From NCBI RefSeq assembly GCF_003207795.1, contig NZ_NIRT01000021.1, forward strand, positions 1-56,663: DNA of 56,663 nucleotides. The letters are read 5' to 3'. The stretch comes from Komagataeibacter nataicola. GTDB lineage: Bacteria > Pseudomonadota > Alphaproteobacteria > Acetobacterales > Acetobacteraceae. The notes under the pieces are model-generated. The model saw only the letters and a list, made by a program, of their open reading frames with translations. It searched no databases and was not told the DNA's origin. The position numbers and the translations under genes were made by a program. Positions 55,828 through 56,663 of this stretch are shown one piece after another (position 1 is the stretch's first letter; every line of letters starts with the position of its first letter).

Positions 55828-56526
55828 TTACCCCTGCATCACCACCGGCGGCAGGCGCGGCCCTTCGCGCAGATAGGCGTTGAGAAAGGTACGCACTGCC
55901 GAACGCGCAATGAAATCAATATGCGCCTGGTCAGTGCTGACCGGCAGTTGCAGGCGCGAGCGCGCGGTAATGCGGGTCTGGCACAGGGCGTAGAACTGCT
56001 CGGCGGCAAAAACCGGGTCGGGAATGTTCAGCACACCGGAATCATTATGCTGCATCAGCCAGACTGAAAGGATGTTGATGGCCTTCTGCGGGCCATGTTT
56101 CCAGAACGTCTCGGCCAGTTCGGGAAAATTGCCGGCCTCGGAAATGATGATGCGATTGAGCATGAGCGATAGCGGCGAGGTGAGCAGCCTGATCATGGCC
56201 ACGGCCAGATGCTCGAGCGATTCCGTAAGGTTCGCTCCTTCATCAATGCGGCTGAACAGGAGCGGCATCTTCTCGCACGCGCACTGCTCCACAAAGGCGG
56301 AGAACAGCGTGGCCTTGCTATCGAAGTAATTGTACAGCGTGCCTTTTGACACCCCGGCATCCCGCGCGATGCCCGACATGCTGGCCCCCTCGTAGCCATT
56401 TTGGGCAAAGACACGCGCCGCGCCAGCCAGGATCTGCTGCCGCTTGGCAGCGGAGGCGCCCGGGGGCAGACTCTCACCGGCGTGCATTTTGGCTGACTGA
56501 CCTGGCGTGGTGCCCATTGAAATCAT
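55828..56526 (-). CDS. TetR family transcriptional regulator
   Basis: 232 residues from the ATG at 56526 (GGGAG four bases upstream; ATG at 56517 and 56601 are alternatives). The helix-turn-helix is AARVFAQNGYEGASMSGIAR then DAGVSKGTLYNYFDSKATLF, the classic TetR/AcrR motif. The C-terminal ligand domain resembles the group beside RND efflux genes (LTSPLSLMLNRIIISEAGNF, FWKHGPQKAINILSVWLMQH). It is divergent from a gene that starts at the window edge, with a dyad between them. Confidence 0.92.
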   Translation of the reverse strand: MISMGTTPGQSAKMHAGESLPPGASAAKRQQILAGAARVFAQNGYEGASMSGIARDAGVSKGTLYNYFDSKATLFSAFVEQCACEKMPLLFSRIDEGANLTESLEHLAVAMIRLLTSPLSLMLNRIIISEAGNFPELAETFWKHGPQKAINILSVWLMQHNDSGVLNIPDPVFAAEQFYALCQTRITARSRLQLPVSTDQAHIDFIARSAVRTFLNAYLREGPRLPPVVMQG

Positions 56527-56618
56527 CCTGCTCCCGCGGTTGACGCGTACTTTCGATTGACCCCGTGAGATGGGGTGGTTGCCGTCCTCCCCGCACGGCA
56601 TCGCAATGTGCCAGAATG

Positions 56619-56636
56619 GTCGTTGGAAGAAACGAC
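56619..56636. promoter_or_regulatory. Candidate TetR operator
   Basis: GTCGTT (56619-56624), six bases, AACGAC (56631-56636): a perfect 6+6 inverted repeat in the divergent tetR promoter region, 19 bases before the next gene's start. Assigned to the adjacent TetR protein by position only. Confidence 0.6.
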
Positions 56637-56654
56637 TGCGCGAAAGGACGGCAG

Positions 56655-56663
56655 ATGAAGGAT
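56655..56663 (+). CDS. Start of a divergent gene cut by the window edge
   Basis: ATG at 56655 with AAGGACG six bases upstream gives Met-Lys-Asp, then the window ends. By position, divergent from tetR, it could be an efflux adaptor, but nothing in the three codons tests this. Confidence 0.4.

Noticed and set aside
55608-55883. Open frame MAYPRVCGEHSS... as a gene
   Set aside because: The start is the known translation artefact of a type I-E CRISPR repeat; no further family signal.

Overview
The window is about 56.7 kb of GC-rich alphaproteobacterial chromosome. It most likely comes from an acetic acid bacterium of the Komagataeibacter/Gluconacetobacter group. The reasons are a hopanoid side-chain cluster joined directly to dxs, a GcrA cell-cycle regulator, an F1-only ATP synthase operon in the alphaproteobacterial order atpHAGDC, AddAB instead of RecBCD, and a bactofilin. 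The genus is an inference; no 16S or cellulose-synthase gene is present to confirm it. No phage, transposase or complete CRISPR array was found.

Layout. 1-4.5 kb: the end of dxs, then hpnM, hpnI, hpnJ and hpnK, which build and handle the composite (glucosamine/cyclitol ether) head group of bacteriohopanepolyols; an intrinsic terminator sits between hpnJ and hpnK. 4.6-13 kb, minus strand: a translationally coupled operon tsaE - sugar-1-phosphate nucleotidyltransferase (MurU-like) - addB - addA, followed by trxA. 13.2-23 kb: single metabolic and housekeeping genes (ferredoxin-NADP reductase, dadA, a His-rich exported peptide, typA, adenosine kinase, bactofilin, gcrA, rnd, queF). 23.1-28.2 kb: the F1 ATP synthase operon. 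28.4-31.3 kb: an MFS exporter, tRNA-Gly, then tRNA-Trp-secE-nusG ended by a terminator. 31.4-35.2 kb: pqiABC, an MCE-type envelope lipid transport system. 35.2-36.7 kb: tRNA-Thr, an RMF/CrpP-like 58-residue gene and a secreted protein.

36.6-46 kb is an efflux region: a FUSC-family exporter divergent from a MarR regulator, then an HlyD adaptor - RbbA-like ABC fusion - ABC-2 permease - NodT outer-membrane factor run that can form a complete envelope-spanning exporter. Two sharp palindromes flank marR. 46-51 kb holds a GntP permease, an atypical ClC channel and the glnK-amtB ammonium pair. 51-56.7 kb is the most accessory-looking part: an AT-rich orphan gene, a TonB-dependent receptor, a DUF1963 protein, a solitary type I-E CRISPR repeat and a TetR regulator with a divergent promoter.

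The main unexplained structure is a dispersed element of about 80-87 bp with near-inverted ends (AAAAGTTTTTGG-like) and two internal hairpins (an AAGCTT-type and a GCCGCC-type). Three fairly complete copies, one decayed copy and several half copies sit only between or at the ends of genes, where they can act as terminators. It looks like a MITE/REP-class family in this genome.
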